This document shows, piece after piece, positions 1 through 6,434 of a DNA stretch of 64,000 bases; position 1 is the first letter of the stretch; every line of letters starts with the position of its first letter. The stretch is taken from IMG/VR virus record IMGVR_UViG_3300009078_000075, positions 1 through 64,000 of that record, one strand, 5' to 3'. This DNA is from a virus. The position numbers were made by a program, and so were the translations under genes. The notes under the pieces were generated by a model. It was not told the DNA's origin. It saw only the letters and a list, made by a program, of their open reading frames with translations, and ran no database searches.

Positions 1-429
1 ACAATCTTTTTCAGACATATTCATATCAATTAATGGAAATTTAACAGGCCATTTACGTTTTAAAATTGTTTTAGATTGTGTTCTTTTTTTTTCATCAATT
101 GTAAAACCTATATATTCAATTTTGTCTCCCTTTATTTCATTTATAAATTTTTTACATGTGCTTATCTTACAATCAACACACCATCCACCTGAACCATGGG
201 GCCATCCATAAATCCGTAATAATTCATTAAAATGACGATAATATCTTAATCGTGTAATATATATATTTGTTTTTTCTTCTACTTGTTTTATATGTTTATC
301 CATTTGTGGAAAATCCCAACCACTTTCAAAATAAATAACATGTGTAATTGGAATATCATGTGTAAGTAATAAATGTAACATTGCAGTGGAATCTTTTCCA
401 CCTGAAAAGGAAACAATATGTTTATTCAT
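1..429 (-). CDS. PAPS reductase-family (PP-loop) protein, partial
   Basis: The N-terminal 143 codons are visible; the gene continues past the left edge. Residues 9-14 read SGGKDS, the PP-loop ATP-pyrophosphatase signature of the PAPS/APS reductase and DndC-like families, preceded by the usual hydrophobic strand (HIVSF). Later there is a CVDCK cysteine pair (about residues 90-94), seen in many phage members of the family. Such proteins bind adenylyl-sulfate-type nucleotides or activate substrates by adenylation; the actual substrate here is unknown. It is the most downstream gene of the leftward operon in view. A phage sulfotransferase-like gene lies 5 kb upstream, so sulfate-nucleotide metabolism is a possible shared theme, but that is inference. 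Confidence 0.75.
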   Translation of the reverse strand, partial: MNKHIVSFSGGKDSTAMLHLLLTHDIPITHVIYFESGWDFPQMDKHIKQVEEKTNIYITRLRYYRHFNELLRIYGWPHGSGGWCVDCKISTCKKFINEIKGDKIEYIGFTIDEKKRTQSKTILKRKWPVKFPLIDMNMSEKDC

Positions 430-438
430 TATTTATAT

Positions 439-648
439 TCACTTTTTAGAAAAAAACATAAATTTAATAATTTTTATTGTGGTTGATATAAATAATATTT
501 CTAAAATTGTGCAAAAAATAACAATATAGGGTATTGATATAAATAACCACGATATTGTCAAGACGTTCATTAATTTCAATATTATTATTACATTTGTGAT
601 CAAAAAACCACATATAACAGCATATGCCCCTATAAATCCTTTTTTCAT
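439..648 (-). CDS. Small two-helix membrane protein
   Basis: This 69-residue protein is mostly hydrophobic, with two probable membrane helices (about residues 5-28 and 33-55) joined by a short turn and ending in a basic tail. It sits between the transglycosylase gene and the PAPS reductase-like gene. Its place next to a cell-wall enzyme makes a holin-like or spanin-like role conceivable, but nothing in the sequence proves it. I do not recognise the family. Confidence 0.6.
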   Translation of the reverse strand: MKKGFIGAYAVICGFLITNVIIILKLMNVLTISWLFISIPYIVIFCTILEILFISTTIKIIKFMFFSKK

Positions 649-669
649 ATCTAACCTTTCTTTATGATA

Positions 670-1248
670 TTAAGTGTTTTGTGTATATTTTTCGTATAAA
701 GAAGAAACCTTTTTAACATAATTCAATGTTTCTTTAAATCTTGGTACCCTTCCCAATTGTCTAACCTTTGTTTCCCCTGCATTATAAGCAGCAATTGTTT
801 TTTCAATGTCCCCATCAAATTTTTCAAGTAAATATTTTATGTATTGAGTTCCCGCTTGAATATTTTGATGGGGATCAAAAGGATCATCTACATTATATGT
901 ATTAGCAATTAAGGGCATAATCTGCATTAATCCCATTGCCCCTTTATTTGACGTTATTTTTGTTCGATAACTTGATTCAGTTTCCAATATTGCTAAAACT
1001 AAATGACGGGATACATTATGTTCTTCTGCCACATCCCGTACAATATTTTGAATCATCATCTTTGTACCACATTCAATAATTAATTGTTTTTTCTCTTTTT
1101 GAGGGGCAATTAATTCATAGTTAAATAATAATGTCCAATGGTAAATTTGTGCTCCGATATAAGTAAAAATAGCACATATAAAAATAAAAAATAGAATTGC
1201 AATAATTTCATTTTTTATCGATGGTTTATAATATTCAAGGGTTAACAT
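670..1248 (-). CDS. Membrane-anchored lytic transglycosylase (SLT domain)
   Basis: This enzyme cleaves the glycan strands of peptidoglycan. A single N-terminal membrane helix lies at about residues 13-34, and the SLT fold at about 65-180. The catalytic glutamate is in the ILETESSYR segment (E91 best fits the ES(G/S) motif). It is followed by the GAMGLMQIMP box (103-112) and the AAYNAG box near 160, all diagnostic of soluble-lytic-transglycosylase domains. The anchor suggests an inner-membrane enzyme exported to the periplasm, acting either at lysis or during DNA entry. The gene has its own class 1 promoter just upstream (1281-1326) with a conserved leader and an AGGAGAAA ribosome site. The absence of tail genes nearby favours the lysis role. 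Confidence 0.9.
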   Translation of the reverse strand: MLTLEYYKPSIKNEIIAILFFIFICAIFTYIGAQIYHWTLLFNYELIAPQKEKKQLIIECGTKMMIQNIVRDVAEEHNVSRHLVLAILETESSYRTKITSNKGAMGLMQIMPLIANTYNVDDPFDPHQNIQAGTQYIKYLLEKFDGDIEKTIAAYNAGETKVRQLGRVPRFKETLNYVKKVSSLYEKYTQNT

Positions 1249-1280
1249 TTTTTTCTCCTTTGTTAAAGGTTTCTGTTTTC

Positions 1281-1326
1281 CCCCTCTATTATATATATCG
1301 ACACATATTACTTTTTTGATCGATTA
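1281..1326 (-). promoter_or_regulatory. Class 1 phage promoter
   Basis: Read on the - strand this carries the core CGATATATATAATAGAG, and 23 bases upstream a CGATC-AAAAAAG box, the same arrangement as the copies at 27961, 46071, 57777 and 58065. It is followed by the shared leader AACCTTTAACAAAGGAGAAA. It should drive the transglycosylase gene. The recurrence at the heads of unrelated genes is the evidence; the sigma factor that reads it is not known. Confidence 0.75.
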
Positions 1327-1334
1327 ATTTTTTA

Positions 1335-1871
1335 TTATAAAGTATAAATTTCCTCTTTTAATTTATCTTTAATTAACTTATGTACTTTATTTTTTAATAA
1401 ATTAATGGTAAACAGGGACTTACCCATGACCTCCGCTATTTCATTTAATGAATAATCCTGTTCGTATCGTAGAAATACAAACATTTTTTCTTTTTCATTC
1501 AGTATATTATATATTATGTCAAATATTTTTTTATTATATTCTTTTTTTAGAACATTATCTTCATAATCTGTATTATCAATAATTGAAAGATCATTTATAT
1601 CAACTTTATTACAATCTTTTGTTACAAATGTATTTACTGCCGATAAAATCCGGCAATAAATACATTTTCGAGCGTAAGTAGCAAATGTTCCCTTACTTTC
1701 AATATAATGTTTTATTGCAAAAATTAATCCATCAATTCCCCCATCATATAAAATATCATATGGAATAAACTTAAATTTTGATGATAAATTATGAATTACA
1801 TAATGGACTAATTTACTGTTTAAATTAAAATACTCTTGCTGTTTATCCGTTAATTTTGTTTCCTTCTTCAT
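1335..1871 (-). CDS. Sigma-70-family factor (phage-encoded), small
   Basis: The 178-residue protein has a region 2-like N-terminal half (helical, with YDILYDGGIDGLIFAIKHY and TFATYARKCIYCRILSAV, the pattern of region 2.2-2.4). The C-terminal helix-turn-helix (about residues 128-172) contains the YSLNEIAEVMGKS recognition motif of sigma region 4. Such proteins redirect host RNA polymerase to phage promoters. It overlaps the preceding gene by 29 bases, showing tight translational coupling. A second, better conserved sigma factor lies at 5027-5665. Two promoter families are visible in the window, which fits more than one phage sigma, though the pairing cannot be read from sequence. Confidence 0.72.
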   Translation of the reverse strand: MKKETKLTDKQQEYFNLNSKLVHYVIHNLSSKFKFIPYDILYDGGIDGLIFAIKHYIESKGTFATYARKCIYCRILSAVNTFVTKDCNKVDINDLSIIDNTDYEDNVLKKEYNKKIFDIIYNILNEKEKMFVFLRYEQDYSLNEIAEVMGKSLFTINLLKNKVHKLIKDKLKEEIYTL

Positions 1872-2289
1872 TACTCACTTCTTTTACTGATTCATCATTT
1901 GAGATTGAATTAGACTGCTCAACGGGAGAAGTATTTTCAGATTGAGATTCATTAATTTTTTCCATTTCCTCTTTTGTAAGGGGAATAAGCTCTACAATAA
2001 TTGATTTAGTTGATGTGTCTTTATATGATCGAATTTTTCCTTGATTATCTTTTACAAAATTCTTCATATCATCAATTGAAATTCTGACCCTATTATTTTC
2101 CTTATGAAGAAGGAAAGCTAAAATATTACCATTATTCATAAGGGATTGTTGAAGTTGCCCACAATATGCTTCAAGTTGCTGAATATAGGCTCTCCCCTGC
2201 TTTATTTGAAGAATTAATTCATTAACCTTTGCTTGCTCCTCTGAATTTCGACCGAGTATCGGGATACCATTCTTATCATATGCAGGCAT
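1843..2289 (-). CDS. Hypothetical protein with coiled coil and acidic tail
   Basis: The 148-residue protein begins MPAYDKNGIP, then has a heptad-like helix (about 15-50), a short conserved-looking middle with lysines and arginines, and an acidic, Ser/Asn/Glu-rich, probably disordered C-terminus. The start has a clear ribosome site (AGGAGAAA). The end overlaps the downstream sigma-like gene. No family was recognised. Coiled coil plus disordered tail could suit an RNA polymerase or sigma partner, but that is speculation from position only. Confidence 0.65.
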   Translation of the reverse strand: MPAYDKNGIPILGRNSEEQAKVNELILQIKQGRAYIQQLEAYCGQLQQSLMNNGNILAFLLHKENNRVRISIDDMKNFVKDNQGKIRSYKDTSTKSIIVELIPLTKEEMEKINESQSENTSPVEQSNSISNDESVKEVSNEEGNKING

Positions 2290-2316
2290 TTTTTTCTCCT
2301 CTTTTAAAAATAAAAA

Positions 2317-2604
2317 TTATTGTATATCAGATGATTCTGATAATCGTTTCTTCCTACCCGTTGCCAATTGTTTTCCCCGTTCTTTTCTCTTTTCAACACT
2401 TTCTTTATCCATTTTTATTGCCTTTTTCTTTTTAATTGTTCCATATGGCATATATGGATACAATGGGCACCCTGTAACTTCACAATCACAGGCACCATCT
2501 TCAAAAGATCCCATACATTCAGCACACTTAGCATATACTGATTGTTTCATCGATAAAGGTTCCCCTTTATTATACTTTTGTAATGCTTTTACTCCTATTG
2601 CCAT
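2317..2604 (-). CDS. Small zinc-binding phage protein
   Basis: The 95-residue protein has a compact cysteine cluster (AKCAECMGSF, ACDCEVTGCPLYPYMPYG) that most likely binds one zinc, followed by a strongly basic Lys/Arg tail. Similar small proteins with the CxxCMG...DC...CPLYP(F/Y)MPY signature are frequent in large phages and lack an assigned role. The basic tail suggests nucleic-acid contact. It is the next gene in a tight leftward run. Confidence 0.7.
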   Translation of the reverse strand: MAIGVKALQKYNKGEPLSMKQSVYAKCAECMGSFEDGACDCEVTGCPLYPYMPYGTIKKKKAIKMDKESVEKRKERGKQLATGRKKRLSESSDIQ

Positions 2605-2606
2605 TT

Positions 2607-2780
2607 TTAATTATCCTTCTTTTTAAAAAATAAAAGACGATACCCAGTTTTTGAACATAAAGGCATATAAAAATTAATATTATCAATCCTCCATCCAAAA
2701 ATGTTTAAAAGATATATTAATGCATTTTCCATTCTTGCATTTATTGTATCCGTTTCATATTCAATTTTTAAATTTCTCAT
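2607..2780 (-). CDS. Small hypothetical protein (57 aa)
   Basis: An open frame fills the space between the zinc protein and the HAD gene, starting MRNLKIEYE and ending KKKDN, 57 residues. It starts only a few bases after a class 2 promoter motif (2783-2796), with no obvious Shine-Dalgarno site, so its message may be nearly leaderless. Alternatively, translation may come from read-through from upstream. The fold and role are unknown. Confidence 0.5.
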   Translation of the reverse strand: MRNLKIEYETDTINARMENALIYLLNIFGWRIDNINFYMPLCSKTGYRLLFFKKKDN

Positions 2781-2782
2781 AT

Positions 2783-2796
2783 ATATATTATGTATT
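2783..2796 (-). promoter_or_regulatory. Class 2 promoter motif
   Basis: On the - strand the sequence AATACATAATATATA matches the TACATAATAWTA motif found upstream of many + strand genes. It lies at the end of the HAD gene and directly before the 57-residue gene. The support is motif recurrence only. Confidence 0.5.
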
Positions 2797-3395
2797 TAAT
2801 ATCTAAAAATTGAATATTTTAAATAAATTTCGTATATTGATTTTACTGCCCAAAAATCAATTCCTTCCCTATATTTTATAAATAAAGATTTGGAATACAC
2901 TTCCGTGTATTTATTATATAATAAAAATGTTGGGAGTCCTAACTCAATTGATATCGTACAACCATGAGGGGCATCATCAATCCAATAATTTATTTTTTCT
3001 TCAATCATTTTTTCTTTTTTATCAGTTACATTTTTTACTAAAATTAATTTATCAATTAAATTTGGAAAAAACCTATTTATAATTTCTTCTGTTTGTTTTC
3101 TAATTTTCTCGGATCTTGCCGTTATTACTATAATTTTATGTCCTTCTTCTTTAAAATGAAGAAGGGCATCAATAGTGTATATATCGGTTATTATATTTTC
3201 TGGTCCCATAAAATAGGGATCTTCTATTAATTCTTCAACCCTATTTTTAAATTCCTGTGGAAAATTTGACCAAAAGTAATCAATTTGTTGAGGAAGATCC
3301 TTTTCTTTTATTTTAAAATCCATTGCAATTTGTTTTTTGAATCCTGTTAAAAATTCAATTAAAGTTCCATCTAAATCAATTCCAATATTACTCAT
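2796..3395 (-). CDS. HAD-family 5'-nucleotidase-like phosphatase
   Basis: The 199-residue protein opens with IGIDLDGTL, the HAD motif I with its nucleophile and acid/base aspartates. Motif II lies in VITARS, and the acidic motif IV region in NYWIDDAPHG. This pattern matches the NT5C-like deoxynucleotidase branch, which removes phosphate from nucleoside monophosphates, or a related phage phosphatase. I chose the ATG at 3395, which has GGGGAA just upstream, over an in-frame TTG four codons earlier. It lies next to the thymidylate synthase-like gene, so a role in shaping nucleotide pools is likely. Confidence 0.75.
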   Translation of the reverse strand: MSNIGIDLDGTLIEFLTGFKKQIAMDFKIKEKDLPQQIDYFWSNFPQEFKNRVEELIEDPYFMGPENIITDIYTIDALLHFKEEGHKIIVITARSEKIRKQTEEIINRFFPNLIDKLILVKNVTDKKEKMIEEKINYWIDDAPHGCTISIELGLPTFLLYNKYTEVYSKSLFIKYREGIDFWAVKSIYEIYLKYSIFRY

Positions 3396-3396
3396 T

Positions 3397-4164
3397 TTAT
3401 TCCCCAATTATTTTAAAATTTTGTTCTTTATGAGTTAATATTTTTGCAACTTCCCAACAATGGTCATATAAGTGTAATCCTTTACTACTTGCAAAGGTTT
3501 GTCCTGGTGATACATTTAATTCATCTGCCATCATTTCTTTCAATATTTGAAAGGCAGCAAGGTTAAGGGGAAGTCCCCCCCATAAATCCCAGGATCGAAA
3601 ATATAAAAACATATTTAATCGATTTCCTTTCATATTAAAATCGATAATCCTACAACATGGAGGATCATTAAGTATAATATCAGACGGGATTCCAATGGTG
3701 GTACAACATTGATTTGTATTTTTTGTTTTTTTAAGTTTTTTTATCACATTTTGTATTTGATTTGTTTTTCTATTTTTAAAAATTTCATATTTTATATCTG
3801 ATTGTATTTCACCTTTTTCTAAATTAATAAAATTACCAAGATCTGAAAATAATCTTTCCCCATATGTATAAATTGTATTTTTTGGTTTATAGGTAGTAAT
3901 AATATAATTTAAATATTGTTCTAAAAACTCATTATCAAATGGAGGAGGAGTTTTAATAGTTTCAGGCATTACTATAAATGGCCTTGTTTCTGGAAAAGTT
4001 ATTTGAAATGAAAGAAAATCATATTCAAGACGTTTTTGTCCGATATATGATCCTTCTTCAATTATATAGGTTAAATTTGTTTTACTTCCTAAATTTAAAA
4101 GTAAACTCATTGCTTGGAACCATAAATCATTTATTGTTACTGCTTTTATTGTTTGTATTTTCAT
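3397..4164 (-). CDS. Thymidylate synthase-like / dUMP hydroxymethylase-like enzyme
   Basis: The C-terminal half carries the thymidylate synthase core: NDPPCC (catalytic Cys170 in the PPC motif), FRSWD (190-193, phosphate-binding Arg), GLPLNLAAF (N201, the position that is Asn in dUMP enzymes and Asp in dCMP hydroxymethylases) and LHLYDH near 231-235. The family transfers a one-carbon unit from folate to a pyrimidine nucleotide. The Asn points to a uracil substrate, giving dTMP or hydroxymethyl-dUMP. The N-terminal half is divergent and the usual C-terminal PYP tail is absent, so the exact product is open. The gene ends two bases from the HAD nucleotidase gene. Confidence 0.75.
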   Translation of the reverse strand: MKIQTIKAVTINDLWFQAMSLLLNLGSKTNLTYIIEEGSYIGQKRLEYDFLSFQITFPETRPFIVMPETIKTPPPFDNEFLEQYLNYIITTYKPKNTIYTYGERLFSDLGNFINLEKGEIQSDIKYEIFKNRKTNQIQNVIKKLKKTKNTNQCCTTIGIPSDIILNDPPCCRIIDFNMKGNRLNMFLYFRSWDLWGGLPLNLAAFQILKEMMADELNVSPGQTFASSKGLHLYDHCWEVAKILTHKEQNFKIIGE

Positions 4165-5030
4165 TATCTTATCCTTTCAATATGTGTATTTGATTTCCCC
4201 CAGTATGAATTTTCATTTAATAGAGCATTTATTGAACATTTCCAACCGATTGGTTTATTAATCGATTCTTGTTGAAGTATTTTCCATTTTGCTAAAATAT
4301 CTTCATGTCCTGAATACCAATCATTTTTAAATTCAACATCCTGTTTAAAATAATAGGCATAATGATCAAATTTTTGATTTAATAATATACCTTTATCAGT
4401 GTCAATTAATATAGGGGGCTCATGTTGTTTAAATTTTGTAAAATTCCATATCCATAATCTTCGATATGGTAGTAATTTTCCTTCCCCCCATTCCCCTTTT
4501 GCCTGTAAATTTACACCTACCCAATAATTACAAAGGAATTCCCCCATTGTATTTCCGGAAATAATCAAATCATTTTCCGCTTGTTCAATTGATGGTAAAT
4601 CCCATTGCTCATCAATATCGATTTCCCATAAAAATATTTTTTCTTTTCTTTGTGATTTATAATTATAATTATATTTACCTAAATAATAATGAAGAAGAAC
4701 ATTTATACACGAATTAACTTGATCATCTTTTGAATGCCAAAATTTTGTATTGTTATCAATATAACTGTTATTAAATGTATAATGATTTGATAAAAAAACA
4801 TTCTCATTATTATTACAAAGTTCTTCTAAAAATTTAACAGTTCCATCAACTGAATGTCCTTTATTATGATATTTATCGGGCATTTTTTTACACCAATTAG
4901 TAGATCCCTGTGAAAGACTCGCCCCTTCTGCAATAATCCATAAATCAAAATTTTTTGTAATAAAATCATAATAATTGTCATGTAATAAATGATGTTTCCC
5001 ATTTAAAATAATTGAAAAGGCAACTCTCAT
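4164..5030 (-). CDS. Glycosyltransferase-like protein
   Basis: The 288-residue protein begins with a beta-strand and turn (VAFSIILNGKHHLL) and has an acidic metal-site-like segment FLWEIDIDEQW near residue 153, resembling the DxD region of GT-A glycosyltransferases. It contains many aromatic residues, common in sugar-binding phage enzymes. It overlaps its neighbour genes by 1 and 4 bases, so it is translated with them. The acceptor could be phage DNA, a virion protein or host surface glycan. The family call is moderate and the substrate unknown. Confidence 0.55.
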   Translation of the reverse strand: MRVAFSIILNGKHHLLHDNYYDFITKNFDLWIIAEGASLSQGSTNWCKKMPDKYHNKGHSVDGTVKFLEELCNNNENVFLSNHYTFNNSYIDNNTKFWHSKDDQVNSCINVLLHYYLGKYNYNYKSQRKEKIFLWEIDIDEQWDLPSIEQAENDLIISGNTMGEFLCNYWVGVNLQAKGEWGEGKLLPYRRLWIWNFTKFKQHEPPILIDTDKGILLNQKFDHYAYYFKQDVEFKNDWYSGHEDILAKWKILQQESINKPIGWKCSINALLNENSYWGKSNTHIERIR

Positions 5031-5665
5031 AATGACTCCTTTAATTTTTTATATTCTTTATTTGTTACCATTTTATTTCTTAATTTTCTAATTGCTTGAT
5101 CATGTATTTGTCTTATACGTTCCCTTGTCAAATTAAGGACATTTCCTATTTCTTGGTTATTTGATGATTCATTTCTATTAATTCCATAACACATTTTTAT
5201 TACTATTTGTTCTTTTTCTGTAAGAGTATTTATATACCTTTGTAAATGAATAGACATTTCATTATTATTTATTCGTTCCTCAACCAAATCAATTGGAAAC
5301 ATTTTATCTTGTAGATTAAGTGAATCCTCAAAATTTTCAATTTTTTCTCTAAAATATAAATCTTCTTGCCGGTCATTTTCAAATTCAGGAATTCTTATTG
5401 AAACATATGGAAATTTATTATATTTCCTCCTCCATTTTATAGCCCTAAGAATTTCAAAATTCATACATTTATACATCCATGTTGCTAATTTAATTCCTTC
5501 ATTCTTATCAAAAGATTCAATTGCTTTTATCATCCCTATTGATGCCACTTGAAAATAATCCTGTTTATCAAAAATTGAATTTGTTGTAAAATGACTAATT
5601 ACATTCCAAATTAAACCGATATGATCAAGAATAATCTCATTTCTTTTTTCAATTGTTATTTTCAT
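5027..5665 (-). CDS. Sigma-70-family RNA polymerase factor
   Basis: The 212-residue protein has clear sigma region 2 (about 10-85: KQDYFQVASIGMIKAIESFD, then KLATWMYKCMNFEILRAIKW). Region 4 (about 145-200) contains LTEKEQIVIKMCYGI, QEIGNVLNLTRERIRQI and HDQAIRKLRNK. Region 3 is short. It is a complete primary-type alternative sigma and would direct host polymerase to phage promoters. It overlaps the glycosyltransferase gene by 4 bases (ATGA). Together with the factor at 1335-1871 it is the obvious candidate to read the two promoter motif families in this window. Confidence 0.92.
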   Translation of the reverse strand: MKITIEKRNEIILDHIGLIWNVISHFTTNSIFDKQDYFQVASIGMIKAIESFDKNEGIKLATWMYKCMNFEILRAIKWRRKYNKFPYVSIRIPEFENDRQEDLYFREKIENFEDSLNLQDKMFPIDLVEERINNNEMSIHLQRYINTLTEKEQIVIKMCYGINRNESSNNQEIGNVLNLTRERIRQIHDQAIRKLRNKMVTNKEYKKLKESL

Positions 5666-5673
5666 ATTTTTAA

Positions 5674-6432
5674 TTACTCTTCTTTATTCGGGGTATGTAT
5701 TATTGTTAATCTTGCTTCTTTGTCCCATATTTCGTTGTATAAAATTGTTGAATTTATATGACTATAAAAATAATTTTCATCTAATGAAGTAAAATGATTT
5801 AACCAATCCCCTATTATCCCTTTTCTCGGGAAAATCCCACTTCCATTAAACAAAAGAGGTCTTGTTTTTTTGTGTACCGGGGATTCATCTATAAATTCAC
5901 TAATTCTATTAATTATTTTTGAAAAATAAATGTATAAATCATCATAAGTAATTATCAATGCAGATGCTTTTTTTGCATTCATTACCCATGAAATTACATG
6001 AGTTTCCCATCTTTGTATCATATTTTCAGATTTAATTTTTGAATAAGCATTATCAAATGAATAATTTGTTGGATTTTTCATCATTAAATCAGTAACCGTT
6101 TTTGAAAATGGAAATTCACATGAATTAGCATCATTAAAATAGTAATGCCATGAAACCATTGAATCTTTTCCTTCTCTCATAATATAAATTATATTAAATT
6201 TTTCTTTTACAATATCAATAATTGGTTCAAAAAATTCAAACTGGTGATGACTCTTAATTATATTATGTCCGGAGGGCTCATATTTTTTTAAAAATTTTTC
6301 AAATTTTTTTTGTTCCCCATTTGCAGGGATATCAATTCTTTTTTTATTAAATTTTGGAAAATTCCATATAATACTATCTATAAGAAAATGTGTTCCTGCT
6401 CTTTCACATGATACAATCATTAAATCTTTCAT
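5674..6432 (-). CDS. Sulfotransferase-like protein (PAPS-dependent)
   Basis: The 252-residue protein begins with MIVSCERAGTHFLIDSI, which matches the 5'-phosphosulfate-binding loop (P-S-loop) of sulfotransferases. NIIYIMREGKDSMVSWHYYF near residue 90 corresponds to the 3'-phosphate binding strand-helix (RxxxD/KD..S). A late GIFPRKGIIGDW resembles the RKGxxGDW motif that closes PAPS. All three signatures appear in order, so a sulfate-transferring enzyme is well supported. The acceptor is unknown and could be host surface sugar, nodulation-like lipid or a phage component. It sits among glycosyltransferase and nucleotide genes. Confidence 0.8.
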   Translation of the reverse strand: MKDLMIVSCERAGTHFLIDSIIWNFPKFNKKRIDIPANGEQKKFEKFLKKYEPSGHNIIKSHHQFEFFEPIIDIVKEKFNIIYIMREGKDSMVSWHYYFNDANSCEFPFSKTVTDLMMKNPTNYSFDNAYSKIKSENMIQRWETHVISWVMNAKKASALIITYDDLYIYFSKIINRISEFIDESPVHKKTRPLLFNGSGIFPRKGIIGDWLNHFTSLDENYFYSHINSTILYNEIWDKEARLTIIHTPNKEE

Positions 6433-6434
6433 AT

